From positions 24,147 to 88,146 of the forward strand of contig NZ_FWFY01000013.1 of NCBI RefSeq assembly GCF_900172345.1: DNA of 64,000 bases, in the 5' to 3' direction. Origin of the DNA: Limimaricola soesokkakensis (GTDB lineage: Bacteria > Pseudomonadota > Alphaproteobacteria > Rhodobacterales > Rhodobacteraceae). Position numbers and translations under genes: made by a program. Within the stretch, counting starts at the first letter, position 1. Each line of letters begins with the position of its first letter. Positions 17,650 through 25,967 of the stretch are shown in pieces. The notes beneath the pieces were generated by a model, which searched no databases, had not been told where the DNA came from, and saw only the letters and a list, made by a program, of their open reading frames with translations.

Positions 17650-18320
17650 GTCATCCTCCTCTTGAAAGCCAGAACACGGTGCGGTTCACCACACCGATGG
17701 CTTCCTCAACCTGGCCGAGTTTCTGACGTCGCGTTCCGGCAGGTGCAACCCTGCTCGGCATATCTCGGCATCGATATCGCGACGGCCGGTCGCAGAATTG
17801 CATCAAGGCGACGCGCAACCCGATGAGAGATGCCAGATGACATCCGCAGCGACCTAGGCTGATCGGGATCAGCGGCACCGCAACCGAACGAGGGTACAAG
17901 GCCCTCCGCTCCCGCTGCCGAATTGAGGACCATCAGCTCCGAGCCCTGAATGCCGTGGACAAGAAGGCAAGGCTCTGCCGATGGGATCGGTCCTGGAACA
18001 GATCTCCGGAAGGTCGACATACGGCGCGGCTTCACCACGCCCGAGATCGGGCGTTATTGGCCCTTGTGGCCAGCCGGGCACGGACCGTCGCGGGAAACGC
18101 GGCCACGCGCGAGGCTGGCTGGAGGGCTCTGGCTCAAGGTCTCGATGTTCGCCTCATGCAGAGGCGTGGTGCCACGAGTGACCCGAGTACGCAGGCGCGT
18201 TTGCCGATTGGGGAAACAGACACGACCACGACCGCCGCCCGCACGCCAAGATCTTCCTGATCCAGAGGCGCGAGCCTCCAGCCTCGGTCATCACCATGGG
18301 CGGCAACTTCGGCTTCCCGC
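17650..18320. other. Intergenic stretch, no gene recognised
   Basis: About 670 bases between the TRAP operon start and the repA end. Several overlapping frames are open on both strands because of high GC, but none reads as a recognisable protein. The TRAP promoter must lie at its left edge; no regulator gene is visible next to the operon. Confidence 0.5.
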
Positions 18321-19208
18321 TCATTCTTCGTCCAAAAGTGAGGCATTCGGGGAAGAGTTGCGGGACAGCCGTTCTTTGCGCAGCGAGGAGGAGATCGAGG
18401 AACCAGGAGCCAGATGCTGGACCTTACCCAAGATGCGGGCGCGCCGTCCCACCTTGGGACGTTGGGCTTCGGCCCATGCCGCCTTCAGCTCCTCCTCCGA
18501 CTTTCGCCACCACCCGACCCGTATATGGGTCACGCGGCGGCCGGTCTTAAGCGGGGCCAGCGTAATATTGAAGGGTGCCAGAGCGTTGATCTCGTCTGCG
18601 GCAGGCTTCAGCACGTGCTTGTTGAGCGCACCAAAAGCAGGATATTTGCCCTCCTCTACCCCAAGCATCTGCCGGAACTCCTCCAGCGTGATCTCCTGAA
18701 AGACCTTGCGGCTCAGGTTCGACCATTGCGAGGCATTCTCGTAGAGCGAAACCGCGTATTTCGAGCTGAACGCCATCAGCACCGGCAGCGCTATCTTGCC
18801 CCAGATCGAGCTGTCGCGCAGCATTTCGACCAACCGCTTGTCGAAGGAGTAGGTCAGCACCCCTGCCGAGCGGTCCGGGTCATCCATGTCGTTACCGCCA
18901 AGGAACTGGACACGACGCGTGCGCCCCCCCGAAAGCCTCACAGTTAGGATCGTTTGCATCAAGGAGACAATGGCCTCCTCGATCATCTCGGAGCCCTTGT
19001 GCCCATCGGTCCTGAGTTCGGCAAGCTCGATCGAATAATCCTTGCCTTCGCGAATGCCCTGCTGATGCGCATTGTGCCATAGGATCGTGATCGCGCGCCG
19101 CGCATTCAACGTAAGCGTCTGGTGTCCAGTGATCTGTATGAGTTCCGATGGCTTGATCGCTTCGTCACGCGAAGGCGTCAGTGCAAGAACTCGTACATCA
19201 CCGGACAT
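18321..19208 (-). CDS. repA: Plasmid replication initiator, Rep_3 family
   Basis: The 295-residue protein has the two winged-helix layout of iteron-binding Rep_3 initiators. The first domain includes ITGHQTLTLNARRAITILWH; the second includes FSSKYAVSLYENASQWSNLS, the conserved Y..LYE segment, and ITLEEFRQMLGVEEGKYPAF. It binds iterons and opens the origin with host DnaA and DnaB. Five iteron-like repeats and a DnaA box lie directly upstream of its start, as expected. It is downstream of parA and a parB-like gene on the same strand, completing a replication-partition cassette. Confidence 0.92.
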   Translation of the reverse strand: MSGDVRVLALTPSRDEAIKPSELIQITGHQTLTLNARRAITILWHNAHQQGIREGKDYSIELAELRTDGHKGSEMIEEAIVSLMQTILTVRLSGGRTRRVQFLGGNDMDDPDRSAGVLTYSFDKRLVEMLRDSSIWGKIALPVLMAFSSKYAVSLYENASQWSNLSRKVFQEITLEEFRQMLGVEEGKYPAFGALNKHVLKPAADEINALAPFNITLAPLKTGRRVTHIRVGWWRKSEEELKAAWAEAQRPKVGRRARILGKVQHLAPGSSISSSLRKERLSRNSSPNASLLDEE

Positions 19209-19285
19209 GATACAACTTTCGCGACAACCGAACTTACTGTGAATTCTTTTGGAGGATATCCTTCACCCTTTCAAGAGGGAGGGAC

Positions 19286-19294
19286 TGTGGATAA
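19286..19294 (-). promoter_or_regulatory. DnaA box
   Basis: TGTGGATAA is the exact complement of the consensus TTATCCACA. It lies between repA and the iterons, where a plasmid origin would recruit host DnaA. Confidence 0.75.
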
Positions 19295-19306
19295 CTTCCA
19301 GTCTCG

Positions 19307-19412
19307 CCCCCGAGAACCTCACATCAAGGCCCCGGAAACCTCACCCTTCGCCCCGGAAACCTCATCCTTCGCCCCGAAAACCTCACCGCTTGCCCCGGTT
19401 TCCTCACATTTA
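19307..19412. repeat. Plasmid origin iterons (five copies, 21-22 bp period)
   Basis: Five tandem units share GCCCCGGAAACCTCA-like sequence. The conserved CCTCA core falls at 19317, 19339, 19360, 19381 and 19402, a spacing of 22, 21, 21 and 21 bases (two helical turns). The two central units differ at a single position. Placement directly upstream of a Rep_3 initiator gene and beside a DnaA box identifies them as the initiator's binding sites, so the origin of replication is here. Confidence 0.88.
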
Positions 19413-19491
19413 CGATCAGAACTCCCTGATTTCATGAGCAAATTTCGCCCCTGAATCTATGAATCTTGAATCCTGAAAGGATAGAAGGGCC

Positions 19492-19818
19492 TTACGCCCT
19501 CCCCTGCCCTTCAAAATGGGTCATCAAGATGTCCAGCATATCCGCGTATGTACGCCGGTCGGATTTGCAAAGAAGCTTGAAGCGCTCGATCGTATCGAGG
19601 GGTGCCTTGATGGAGATCTGGCCATCACGAATCTCTTGCCGGCTAGGCCAGCGCGCCGGTTGTGCCGCAGGCCCCGTGGCAGACGTCTCCTCTTGCCTGT
19701 CTAAAGATGAGGAATTCGGGGCCTCTGGAAGCAACTGCCTGGTCTTGCTCGGTGCCGGAGTGCGCGAGACTTCCGCTTCGAACTGCTTCAAGCGACTGAA
19801 ATCAAGCGACTTGGGCAT
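19492..19818 (-). CDS. Small partition partner (ParB/ParG-like) of ParA
   Basis: A 108-residue protein starting MPKSLDFSRLKQFEAEVSRT. Its middle is disordered and Pro/Ser-rich; the C-terminal part (ISIKAPLDTIERFKLLCKSD, then RRTYADMLDILMTHFE) fits a ribbon-helix-helix DNA-binding fold. The start overlaps the parA stop by 17 bases. A small RHH protein behind a short ParA is the classical ParF-ParG (type Ib) arrangement, in which this protein binds the centromere and stimulates ParA. Family assignment rests mainly on layout and position. Confidence 0.7.
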   Translation of the reverse strand: MPKSLDFSRLKQFEAEVSRTPAPSKTRQLLPEAPNSSSLDRQEETSATGPAAQPARWPSRQEIRDGQISIKAPLDTIERFKLLCKSDRRTYADMLDILMTHFEGQGRA

Positions 19819-20482
19819 TGTAAGCTTTCTCCAGCATATCAATCACTTCGGAGGCGAAGGCTTGAGCGTTATCAACCGCTTTTTCGATACCGTTCACTTC
19901 CGCAGGGTCGAGATCGCGCAAGCCGGCGCCGGCATTGTGCAGTGATGAAAACGCAGTCCGGCGATGCAACTGCGTGGCAAAGACCGGGGCTGCCGCCTTG
20001 AGTTCAGCTTGGATATGCCGCTCGAGCTTGCTTTTCACGGCAGCGGAGGTACGGGCGAAGAGGATGGCGGCCGGAATGTCGCGGCGACGCGCCCTGCCCT
20101 CCATCGCGACCTCGGCCAAGGTTTCGATGGCCGCATCCGCATCTTGTTGTTCCTCGCCCGCCGGGATGATCACGAGATCGGATTCGGCTATGGCAAAGGA
20201 TGTGAGACGGCTCGCGGTTCCTTCCAGGTCGATCAGAACGAACGGAGCGCGGCCACGAGCTGCGGCGATCTCATCCTGGATTTGTCGTTCCCCCGCACTG
20301 GCAACCACTTCGATTCCACGTGGGAGCGAAGCGAGTTGAGACCAGCGTGTCAGGCGGCGCGCCGGATCCGCGTCGATAATCACAACCTGGGTTCCCTGCG
20401 CAGCAAGTTCCGTTCCTAGAATGATGCACGATGTCGTCTTGCCAGCTCCGCCCTTTGAGCTGGCAAATGATACGGTAGGCAT
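19802..20482 (-). CDS. parA: ParA-family partition ATPase
   Basis: The 226-residue product is a short type Ib ParA/ParF. The deviant Walker A motif KGGAGKTT lies at residues 10-17 of MPTVSFASSKGGAGKTTSCI, Walker A' is IIDADPARR, and Walker B is FVLIDLEGTASR. There is no N-terminal helix-turn-helix, as expected for ParF-type proteins, which leave repression to the small partner. It moves plasmid copies apart along the nucleoid. It overlaps the parB-like gene and shares the strand with repA. Confidence 0.92.
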   Translation of the reverse strand: MPTVSFASSKGGAGKTTSCIILGTELAAQGTQVVIIDADPARRLTRWSQLASLPRGIEVVASAGERQIQDEIAAARGRAPFVLIDLEGTASRLTSFAIAESDLVIIPAGEEQQDADAAIETLAEVAMEGRARRRDIPAAILFARTSAAVKSKLERHIQAELKAAAPVFATQLHRRTAFSSLHNAGAGLRDLDPAEVNGIEKAVDNAQAFASEVIDMLEKAYNAQVA

Positions 20483-20837
20483 GGTGGGTCTTTCCTACTC
20501 TTGTCTGCTCTAGCCCACCCTACCCATGGCTGGGCTAGGTATTGCAAGGGTAGGCATCGGTATCCTTGGACAGCCATGGATATAGTGTGACTGCGTTGCC
20601 ATGCGTACCGTACTCTACGGTATCCCTGCCATGCCATGGGTACCTTGGGAATTCTTGGTATACTTGACCCTAGAGATAAACACTTCACATCGGCTGCGAA
20701 TAGTCATGGACATCCCACTGTTTTTATATATTTTTCCCCACTTCTCGGGGTGGTGTTTTCGGGGGTGTGAAGCAAGATCCGCGATAGAAGGTTGAGCCGG
20801 CTGGTCTTCCGGACGCTCTCACCTGTATATCGACCTC
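20483..20837. promoter_or_regulatory. Probable parA promoter/centromere region with repeated GGTAT and CCATGG boxes
   Basis: The 350 bases upstream of parA hold several short recurring strings: GGTAT in four places (near 20534, 20559, 20620 and 20656), CCATGG in three, and CTACCC/GGGTAG pairs. Clustered short repeats before a ParF-type operon are typical of parH/parS centromere and operator sites. No single long repeat is clean, so the function is inference from position. Confidence 0.45.
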
Positions 20838-21602
20838 ATGCGTTTTCTAGCTCGTCTTCGCCGGGCCTTGGGTGCCCGTACTGTGCCAGTTTTCGACGCA
20901 GTGCTCGCGCCGGCCACGCCGCTGGCGGTCATCGGCGATGTCCATGGACGCGCAGATCTTCTTTTCCTGATGCTGGATCGGCTCAAGCGGGAGGCGCCGG
21001 ATCATCAGGTCATCCTAGTGGGGGATTATCTGGACCGCGGCGAGGAAAGCCAGGAAGTGCTCGAAGCACTGCGTGAGCAGTCGGGCCTTGTCTGTCTAAA
21101 GGGCAATCATGAGGCGATGTGCCTGGAGTTTCTAAAAGACCCGGAGCGGTATGGCCCTCGCTGGTTGCGTAACGGCGGTCTGCAAACGCTTGCCAGCTTC
21201 GGAGTGGGAGGAGTAGGGCAGGGGACGGACGCGGCCAGGTTGGTCGCAGCGCGCGATGCGCTGGCTGAGAGCCTCGGGGATAACGCCATCACCTGGCTGC
21301 AGAATTTGCCGTTGTCTTGGCGCAGCGGCAACGTGGCGGTAGTGCATGCGGCGGCGGACCCCGAACTACCGATCAGCTTGCAATCGGAGCAGACATTGCT
21401 GTGGGGGCATCCGAACTTCGATCGCGTGGCTCGACAGGACGGGGTGTGGATCGTGCATGGCCACACCATTGTCGATCAGGCAAGAGCTGAAGCGGGTCGG
21501 ATCGCGGTGGATACGGGAGCCTATGCGAGCGGTCAGCTGAGTGCCGCGATAATCGAAAAGGGCGATTTGCGCATCGTGGAAGCACGGCTTTACAGTTCAT
21601 GA
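20838..21602 (+). CDS. Metallophosphoesterase (PP1-like serine/threonine phosphatase family)
   Basis: The 254-residue enzyme has the full dinuclear metal set of calcineurin-like phosphoesterases: GDVHGR (residues about 34-39), GDYLDRG (62-68), GNHE (92-95), and C-terminal histidines including WIVHGHT. The pattern matches bacterial PrpA/PrpB-type phosphatases and diadenosine tetraphosphatase relatives. It likely hydrolyses phosphoproteins or nucleotide phosphates in the cytoplasm. It is divergent from the parA operon and followed by an XRE regulator. The substrate is unknown. Confidence 0.85.
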   Translation: MRFLARLRRALGARTVPVFDAVLAPATPLAVIGDVHGRADLLFLMLDRLKREAPDHQVILVGDYLDRGEESQEVLEALREQSGLVCLKGNHEAMCLEFLKDPERYGPRWLRNGGLQTLASFGVGGVGQGTDAARLVAARDALAESLGDNAITWLQNLPLSWRSGNVAVVHAAADPELPISLQSEQTLLWGHPNFDRVARQDGVWIVHGHTIVDQARAEAGRIAVDTGAYASGQLSAAIIEKGDLRIVEARLYSS

Positions 21603-21775
21603 CCCCCTGGTGCGGATGACTGTATGTCAGGTCCCAGCGCCAACCAAGATGGTTGCGTTCGCTCGTCCGCATCGCTACCTTAAGTTGAGAAAAGTTGACA
21701 CGTTGCGACCCGGTTTCCCGGATCAGATGGCAGCGAAGCCTCCTTTTGCGACCGCATATACCGAGACGGATGGTA

Positions 21776-22126
21776 ATGACCCACCCCATCGACAAACACG
21801 TCGGCACGCGCATCCGCCAAGGGCGCTGGATAAGAGGAACGACGCAGCAGGATCTGGGGGATGCGGTTGGATGCAAGTTCCAGCAGATCCAGAAGTATGA
21901 AACCGGGGCAAACCGGGTTTCGGCCTCGCGGCTGTGGGACATCGCCGATGCCCTGGAGGTGCCCATCACCTATTTCTTCGAAGGCGAGGCACAGTCAGAA
22001 CCGCCGCTATCAAGGTTTCCGGATCGCGGCTCGGCCGAACTGCTTCGGATCTGGACATCCTTGAAGGACAGGCAAAAGCAGGCCCTGCTGAGCCTCGCCA
22101 AAAGCATGACCGATATGGACGAGTAG
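21776..22126 (+). CDS. XRE-family helix-turn-helix transcriptional regulator
   Basis: A 116-residue protein starting MTHPIDKHVGTRIRQGRWIR. The HTH_3 domain runs to about residue 70 (TTQQDLGDAVGCKFQQIQKY, then ETGANRVSASRLWDIADALE) and is followed by VPITYFFEG and a C-terminal helix. This is the common alphaproteobacterial variant with the KFQQIQKYE recognition helix. I start at 21776 because the domain begins there; upstream in-frame sequence is not protein-like. Target genes are unknown; the phosphatase upstream and the polysaccharide operon downstream are candidates. Confidence 0.85.
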   Translation: MTHPIDKHVGTRIRQGRWIRGTTQQDLGDAVGCKFQQIQKYETGANRVSASRLWDIADALEVPITYFFEGEAQSEPPLSRFPDRGSAELLRIWTSLKDRQKQALLSLAKSMTDMDE

Positions 22127-22604
22127 ACCTGCAAATCTCAGTGGCTCTCGGAACTGCGACGCCTGCATCGTTTGTGCATGCCCGATTGAAAGATCTCTTT
22201 CAGAGACGGTGCGGTTCTCTTCGTGTCTCGCCTCTTTCATATGCCCTCCTGGTTCCGATGATCTGACCTGACATCGGTCAGCTCGACCGCCACCTTTTCA
22301 CCGCAATTCCAGATGCTGGGATTCGAGTTCGGCCGCTGCGACTGTGCCGGCGAACGACCCAAACGACCGCCTTAATTCTCTCTGTTTCCATATGATTGAC
22401 TGAATTCGTCCTTTCTGTGCTCTTAAGGGGTAGGAATGGGGCGATTTCTGGACCGCACGTGGCGGTCGCCCTACCAATGACACATTCACGCCACGGTGCA
22501 TGATCCGCAGAATGCGGGACTGCCCCCGGTGAAGAGCTTGCTCTTCGTCGGGGGCGGGATCGGGCCGGTGGCGTGGTTCGCAGGAATTGGTCCGGTGATC
22601 CCTC
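22127..22604. other. Intergenic region before the exopolysaccharide operon
   Basis: No gene recognised in 478 bases. It contains a long symmetric hairpin (22522-22555, listed separately) close to the start of the following operon, and presumably that operon's promoter. Confidence 0.55.
22522..22555 (+). promoter_or_regulatory. 34-base hairpin upstream of the polysaccharide operon
   Basis: GCCCCCG, GAAGAGC, then the complements GCTCTTC and CGGGGGC form a symmetric stem with a TT loop and one GT/GT internal bulge. It ends 49 bases before the next start codon. No U-tract follows, so it could be an attenuator-like leader structure or an operator. The symmetry is seen directly; its role is inferred. 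Confidence 0.55.
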
Positions 22605-25600
22605 ATGCCCCAGCGCACACCAGATTTCGTGGTTCCCCGTGTCCTGCGCGGCTTGCCGGCCGGCGTGTTTGCGGACCCGCGTGCGCGACGGTATGGGCGC
22701 CTGCGGTTGGGGTTGTTGTTTGCTTTGGTGCTTTTTGCGGCTTGGGTCACGCTGTTCTTCGTCGAGATCTGGCATGATGGCGACCTCACGCCCGTCAGAG
22801 CTCCCGAAGAGGCGGGTATCCTTTCCCCCAGTCCGGGTGCGCACAAGCATCTGCACGGCCTCGAACCCCCAGGCCCGCACGGGGCACAGGTGCTCCTCTC
22901 AGACGGGAACACGCCGAACGTGGCTTGCCCGGCACCCGAAGCTGCGCGACGCCGTCCGGTCTTTGCCTTCGCGCCGTCGTCCTCCCAGCATGCCCCTTTC
23001 TCGCTGGGCCAGGATTGCGGGCTGATCGATGTCCTTCTGCCCGAATGGGCCACGCTCACGGCGCCTCAGGGGACCGCGCAACTCGACATGGAAACGGCGG
23101 CGGCGCGCATGCCCATCGTACAGGCCACCCGAAAGGGCATCGCCACCTGGCCGGTGGTGAACGTGACGCCGGACTATCTTGCGGTTCTCGCGGAGACCCC
23201 GTCTCAGCTTGGGGCCGAGTTCAAGACGCTGCAGGCCGTAGCCCTCGAGCAGGACTGGCCAGGCTACTGTCTCGATTTCAGCGCCTTGGTGGGCACGCCT
23301 CTGGCTGACCGCTTCTCTCTCCTGCGGAACTGGATGCAGCGGAGCCGTGCAATCGACATGGAGCGCTGCGCCATCTTTCCGGCAGGGACGGAAGCAGGGC
23401 TGTTGCAGTCTGCCGGACGCGTCGCGGAGCATGTCATCGCCAAGGGCTTCGTTGAGCCTTGGATCGGTACCGCGCCGAGCCCGCTTGCGGCGCGCGATTG
23501 GTTTGCTGAAGAGGTGGATCGTGTGCAGGGACTCGTGCCCGAGGACCGGCTGGTGCTGGCGCTGGGAACGGGCGCCGTGCTGTGGCATCCGCAGGTGGCC
23601 CTGCCAGAGCGGGTCGGTTTTGCGCACGCGATGACCGAGCTTTCGCTCGCGGATGGCGAGATGGCGTTCAGCCGCGAGAGCGGCAACAGCTTTGCGACCT
23701 GGCGGGATGAAACAGGGGGGCGGGTGCGCGCCTGGTTTCTCGATCTCGCTTCCTTCGACAGCCAGCTTCGGGATTTGAAAGCTCGCCCCATTGCGGGGAT
23801 CGCGGTGTGGGGCGTGGGGCTCGAGGATCCGGCGATCTGGCCACGCCTTGCCGGCGCTACGGATGAAGCGTTGAGCGGCGTGTCCTTCGACAGTTACGTC
23901 CATCAGCTGGGCGTAGGTCCTTTCGTGCGCCCCGGTCCGGCCGGCGTGACAGGGCTGCGCCATATCACCCGCGATCCGATGAGCGATGAGATCACGGGTT
24001 TCGACTACGAGGTGATGCCGCGCGCCGCACTCGTCGAACTCTATGGCCGGGGCCGGCCCGACCAAGTCGTCCTCACCTTCGATGACGGCCCCGACCCCGA
24101 CTACACCCCCGCCATTCTCGATATTCTGGCCGCGGAGGATGTGCCCGCCTCCTTCTTCGTGCTGGGGCAGCGCGTTGCGCAGTCCCCGCAGATCCTCCGT
24201 CGAATGCTGAAGGAGGGTCACGAGGTCGGCTCGCACAGCTACTGGCACCCGAAGATGGACGCGATCTCGGAAGCCAGGGCCCGGCTCGAGATCAACTCGA
24301 CACAGCTCGCGATCGGCACCGCGAGCGGCGTCTCGGCGCGGCTCTACCGCGAGCCCTACATGCGCAGTGGCGGTCCGATCCATCCTGCAGAGCTCGACAC
24401 GCTGCGCCCGCTGCACGAGGCTGGCTACGTCATCGCCGGCATGGAAGTGGTGCCCTGGGACTGGAAGGCGGAGTCCCCCGAGGCGCTCGCCGATGCGGTG
24501 ATCACGCAGATTGCCGAAGGGGCGGGCAGCGTCGTGCTTCTGCATGACAGCGGGGGCGATCAGAGCGCCACCGTGGAGGCGGTCCCACTGATCATCGAGC
24601 AGCTGCGCGCCCAAGGCTACGAGTTCACCACCTTGGCGGGCTTGCTGGACGTGCCGAGCTACACGCTGATGCCGGCCGCGCCAGCGCTGGCCCAGTCGTT
24701 CCACCGCTTTTCTTTCCAGCTGATCGGCAATGGCTGGACGCTGCTTGCCTTCGGCTTCTGGGCGACCTTCGTGATCGGGGCAGGGCGCTCGGTCTTCCTG
24801 CTGGTCGCCGCACGGCTGCGACAGCGCCACGTGGCACCGCTGCTGTCGGGCCGGGACAGCCCCACCGTGGCGGTGGTCATCCCCGCCTACAACGAGGCAA
24901 AGGTCATCTCAGCATGCATTCGGAGCGCTCTGCGCAGTGCCTATGACTACCTCGAGGTCATCGTCGTGGATGACGGCTCGACCGACGGTACCGCCGAGAT
25001 CGCAAGGGCGATGTGCGAGGATCCGCGGCTGCGCGTCATTCGCCAAGCCAATGGCGGCAAGGCCAGCGCGCTCAATACCGCGCTGGCCGAAAGCGAGGCC
25101 GAGATCTTCGTCTGCCTCGATGCCGACAGTCAGATCGACCCGCATGCCGTGGCCCGGCTGGTGCGGCACTTCGCGAACCCGGAGGTGGGTGCCGTCGCCG
25201 GCAAGGTGGTGGTGGGCAACCGCACGGGATGGCTCACCAAGCTGCAGGCGCTCGAATACATCACCGCTCAGGGCGTCGAGCGCCGCGCACGCGAGTGCTT
25301 CAATGCCATCCCGGTCGTACCGGGCGCGCTCGGCGCCTGGCGCGCCACGGCTGTGCTCGAAGCAGGGATCTACTCATCCGAGACGCTGGCCGAAGATGCC
25401 GACTTGACGATGTCGGTGATCCGCTCGGGCTACCGGGTGATCTATGACGAAACGGCCGTCGTCACCACGGAGGCGCCCTGCCGCCTGTCGCAGCTCATGA
25501 CCCAGCGGCTGCGCTGGTCGCTCGGTACGCTCCAGGCCACCTTCAAGCACCGCCATGCTTGGCGCGAGGGCTCGGGCTTGGGCCTTACGGCGCTCCCTGA

Positions 25601-25967
25601 CATCGCGCTCTTCGGCTACCTCCTGCCCTTCCTGGCACCGCTCGCCGATGCTTTCCTCCTGCTCAATCTATGGAACTGGGTGCAGGCCGATGCCACGGCC
25701 GAACAAGCGCCTTCCTGGCTGCTGCTCTTCGGATATGCGCTGTTGCCGTTGCTCGAGATCCTGGTCGCGGTGGTGGCGTTCCGTTTCGATCGGGGCGAGG
25801 ATCGTCGCCTGCTTCTGTGGCTGCCGCTTCAGCGCCTCATTTACCGCCCGATCCTCTACTATTGCGTCTATCGAGCTCTCTGGCGTGCCGCGTCGGGGCG
25901 GCTCGCGAAATGGGGGCGGATGCAAAGAGGGGGCAGCATGCTGACGGCAGGCCTGAGCCGCGCGTGA
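22605..25967 (+). CDS. Polysaccharide deacetylase - family 2 glycosyltransferase fusion
   Basis: The 1120-residue protein joins several exopolysaccharide functions. An N-terminal membrane anchor (residues about 30-52) leads into a GH18-like region. Next is a NodB deacetylase domain with VVLTFDDGPDPDYTP (about 485-500), the metal-binding SHSYWHP and the REPYMRSGG motif. After a membrane segment comes a processive GT2 domain from about 754: VVIPAYNEAKV, VDDGSTDGT, CLDADSQID, EDADLT and the QRLRWS end motif, then C-terminal membrane helices. The fusion resembles PgaB plus PgaC of poly-GlcNAc synthesis, so it probably both polymerises and de-N-acetylates a hexosamine polymer. It overlaps the next gene by 4 bases. 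Confidence 0.88.
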   Translation: MPQRTPDFVVPRVLRGLPAGVFADPRARRYGRLRLGLLFALVLFAAWVTLFFVEIWHDGDLTPVRAPEEAGILSPSPGAHKHLHGLEPPGPHGAQVLLSDGNTPNVACPAPEAARRRPVFAFAPSSSQHAPFSLGQDCGLIDVLLPEWATLTAPQGTAQLDMETAAARMPIVQATRKGIATWPVVNVTPDYLAVLAETPSQLGAEFKTLQAVALEQDWPGYCLDFSALVGTPLADRFSLLRNWMQRSRAIDMERCAIFPAGTEAGLLQSAGRVAEHVIAKGFVEPWIGTAPSPLAARDWFAEEVDRVQGLVPEDRLVLALGTGAVLWHPQVALPERVGFAHAMTELSLADGEMAFSRESGNSFATWRDETGGRVRAWFLDLASFDSQLRDLKARPIAGIAVWGVGLEDPAIWPRLAGATDEALSGVSFDSYVHQLGVGPFVRPGPAGVTGLRHITRDPMSDEITGFDYEVMPRAALVELYGRGRPDQVVLTFDDGPDPDYTPAILDILAAEDVPASFFVLGQRVAQSPQILRRMLKEGHEVGSHSYWHPKMDAISEARARLEINSTQLAIGTASGVSARLYREPYMRSGGPIHPAELDTLRPLHEAGYVIAGMEVVPWDWKAESPEALADAVITQIAEGAGSVVLLHDSGGDQSATVEAVPLIIEQLRAQGYEFTTLAGLLDVPSYTLMPAAPALAQSFHRFSFQLIGNGWTLLAFGFWATFVIGAGRSVFLLVAARLRQRHVAPLLSGRDSPTVAVVIPAYNEAKVISACIRSALRSAYDYLEVIVVDDGSTDGTAEIARAMCEDPRLRVIRQANGGKASALNTALAESEAEIFVCLDADSQIDPHAVARLVRHFANPEVGAVAGKVVVGNRTGWLTKLQALEYITAQGVERRARECFNAIPVVPGALGAWRATAVLEAGIYSSETLAEDADLTMSVIRSGYRVIYDETAVVTTEAPCRLSQLMTQRLRWSLGTLQATFKHRHAWREGSGLGLTALPDIALFGYLLPFLAPLADAFLLLNLWNWVQADATAEQAPSWLLLFGYALLPLLEILVAVVAFRFDRGEDRRLLLWLPLQRLIYRPILYYCVYRALWRAASGRLAKWGRMQRGGSMLTAGLSRA

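Noticed and set aside
17950..18699. Plus-strand frame next to the TRAP operon as a regulator gene
   Set aside because: The product has no helix-turn-helix or other domain, and half of it is antisense to repA.
25670..25963. Extension of the DUF3131 protein 98 codons upstream
   Set aside because: The extension lies wholly inside the deacetylase-glycosyltransferase gene, and the GTG at 25964 gives a GTGA overlap and a proper twin-arginine signal.
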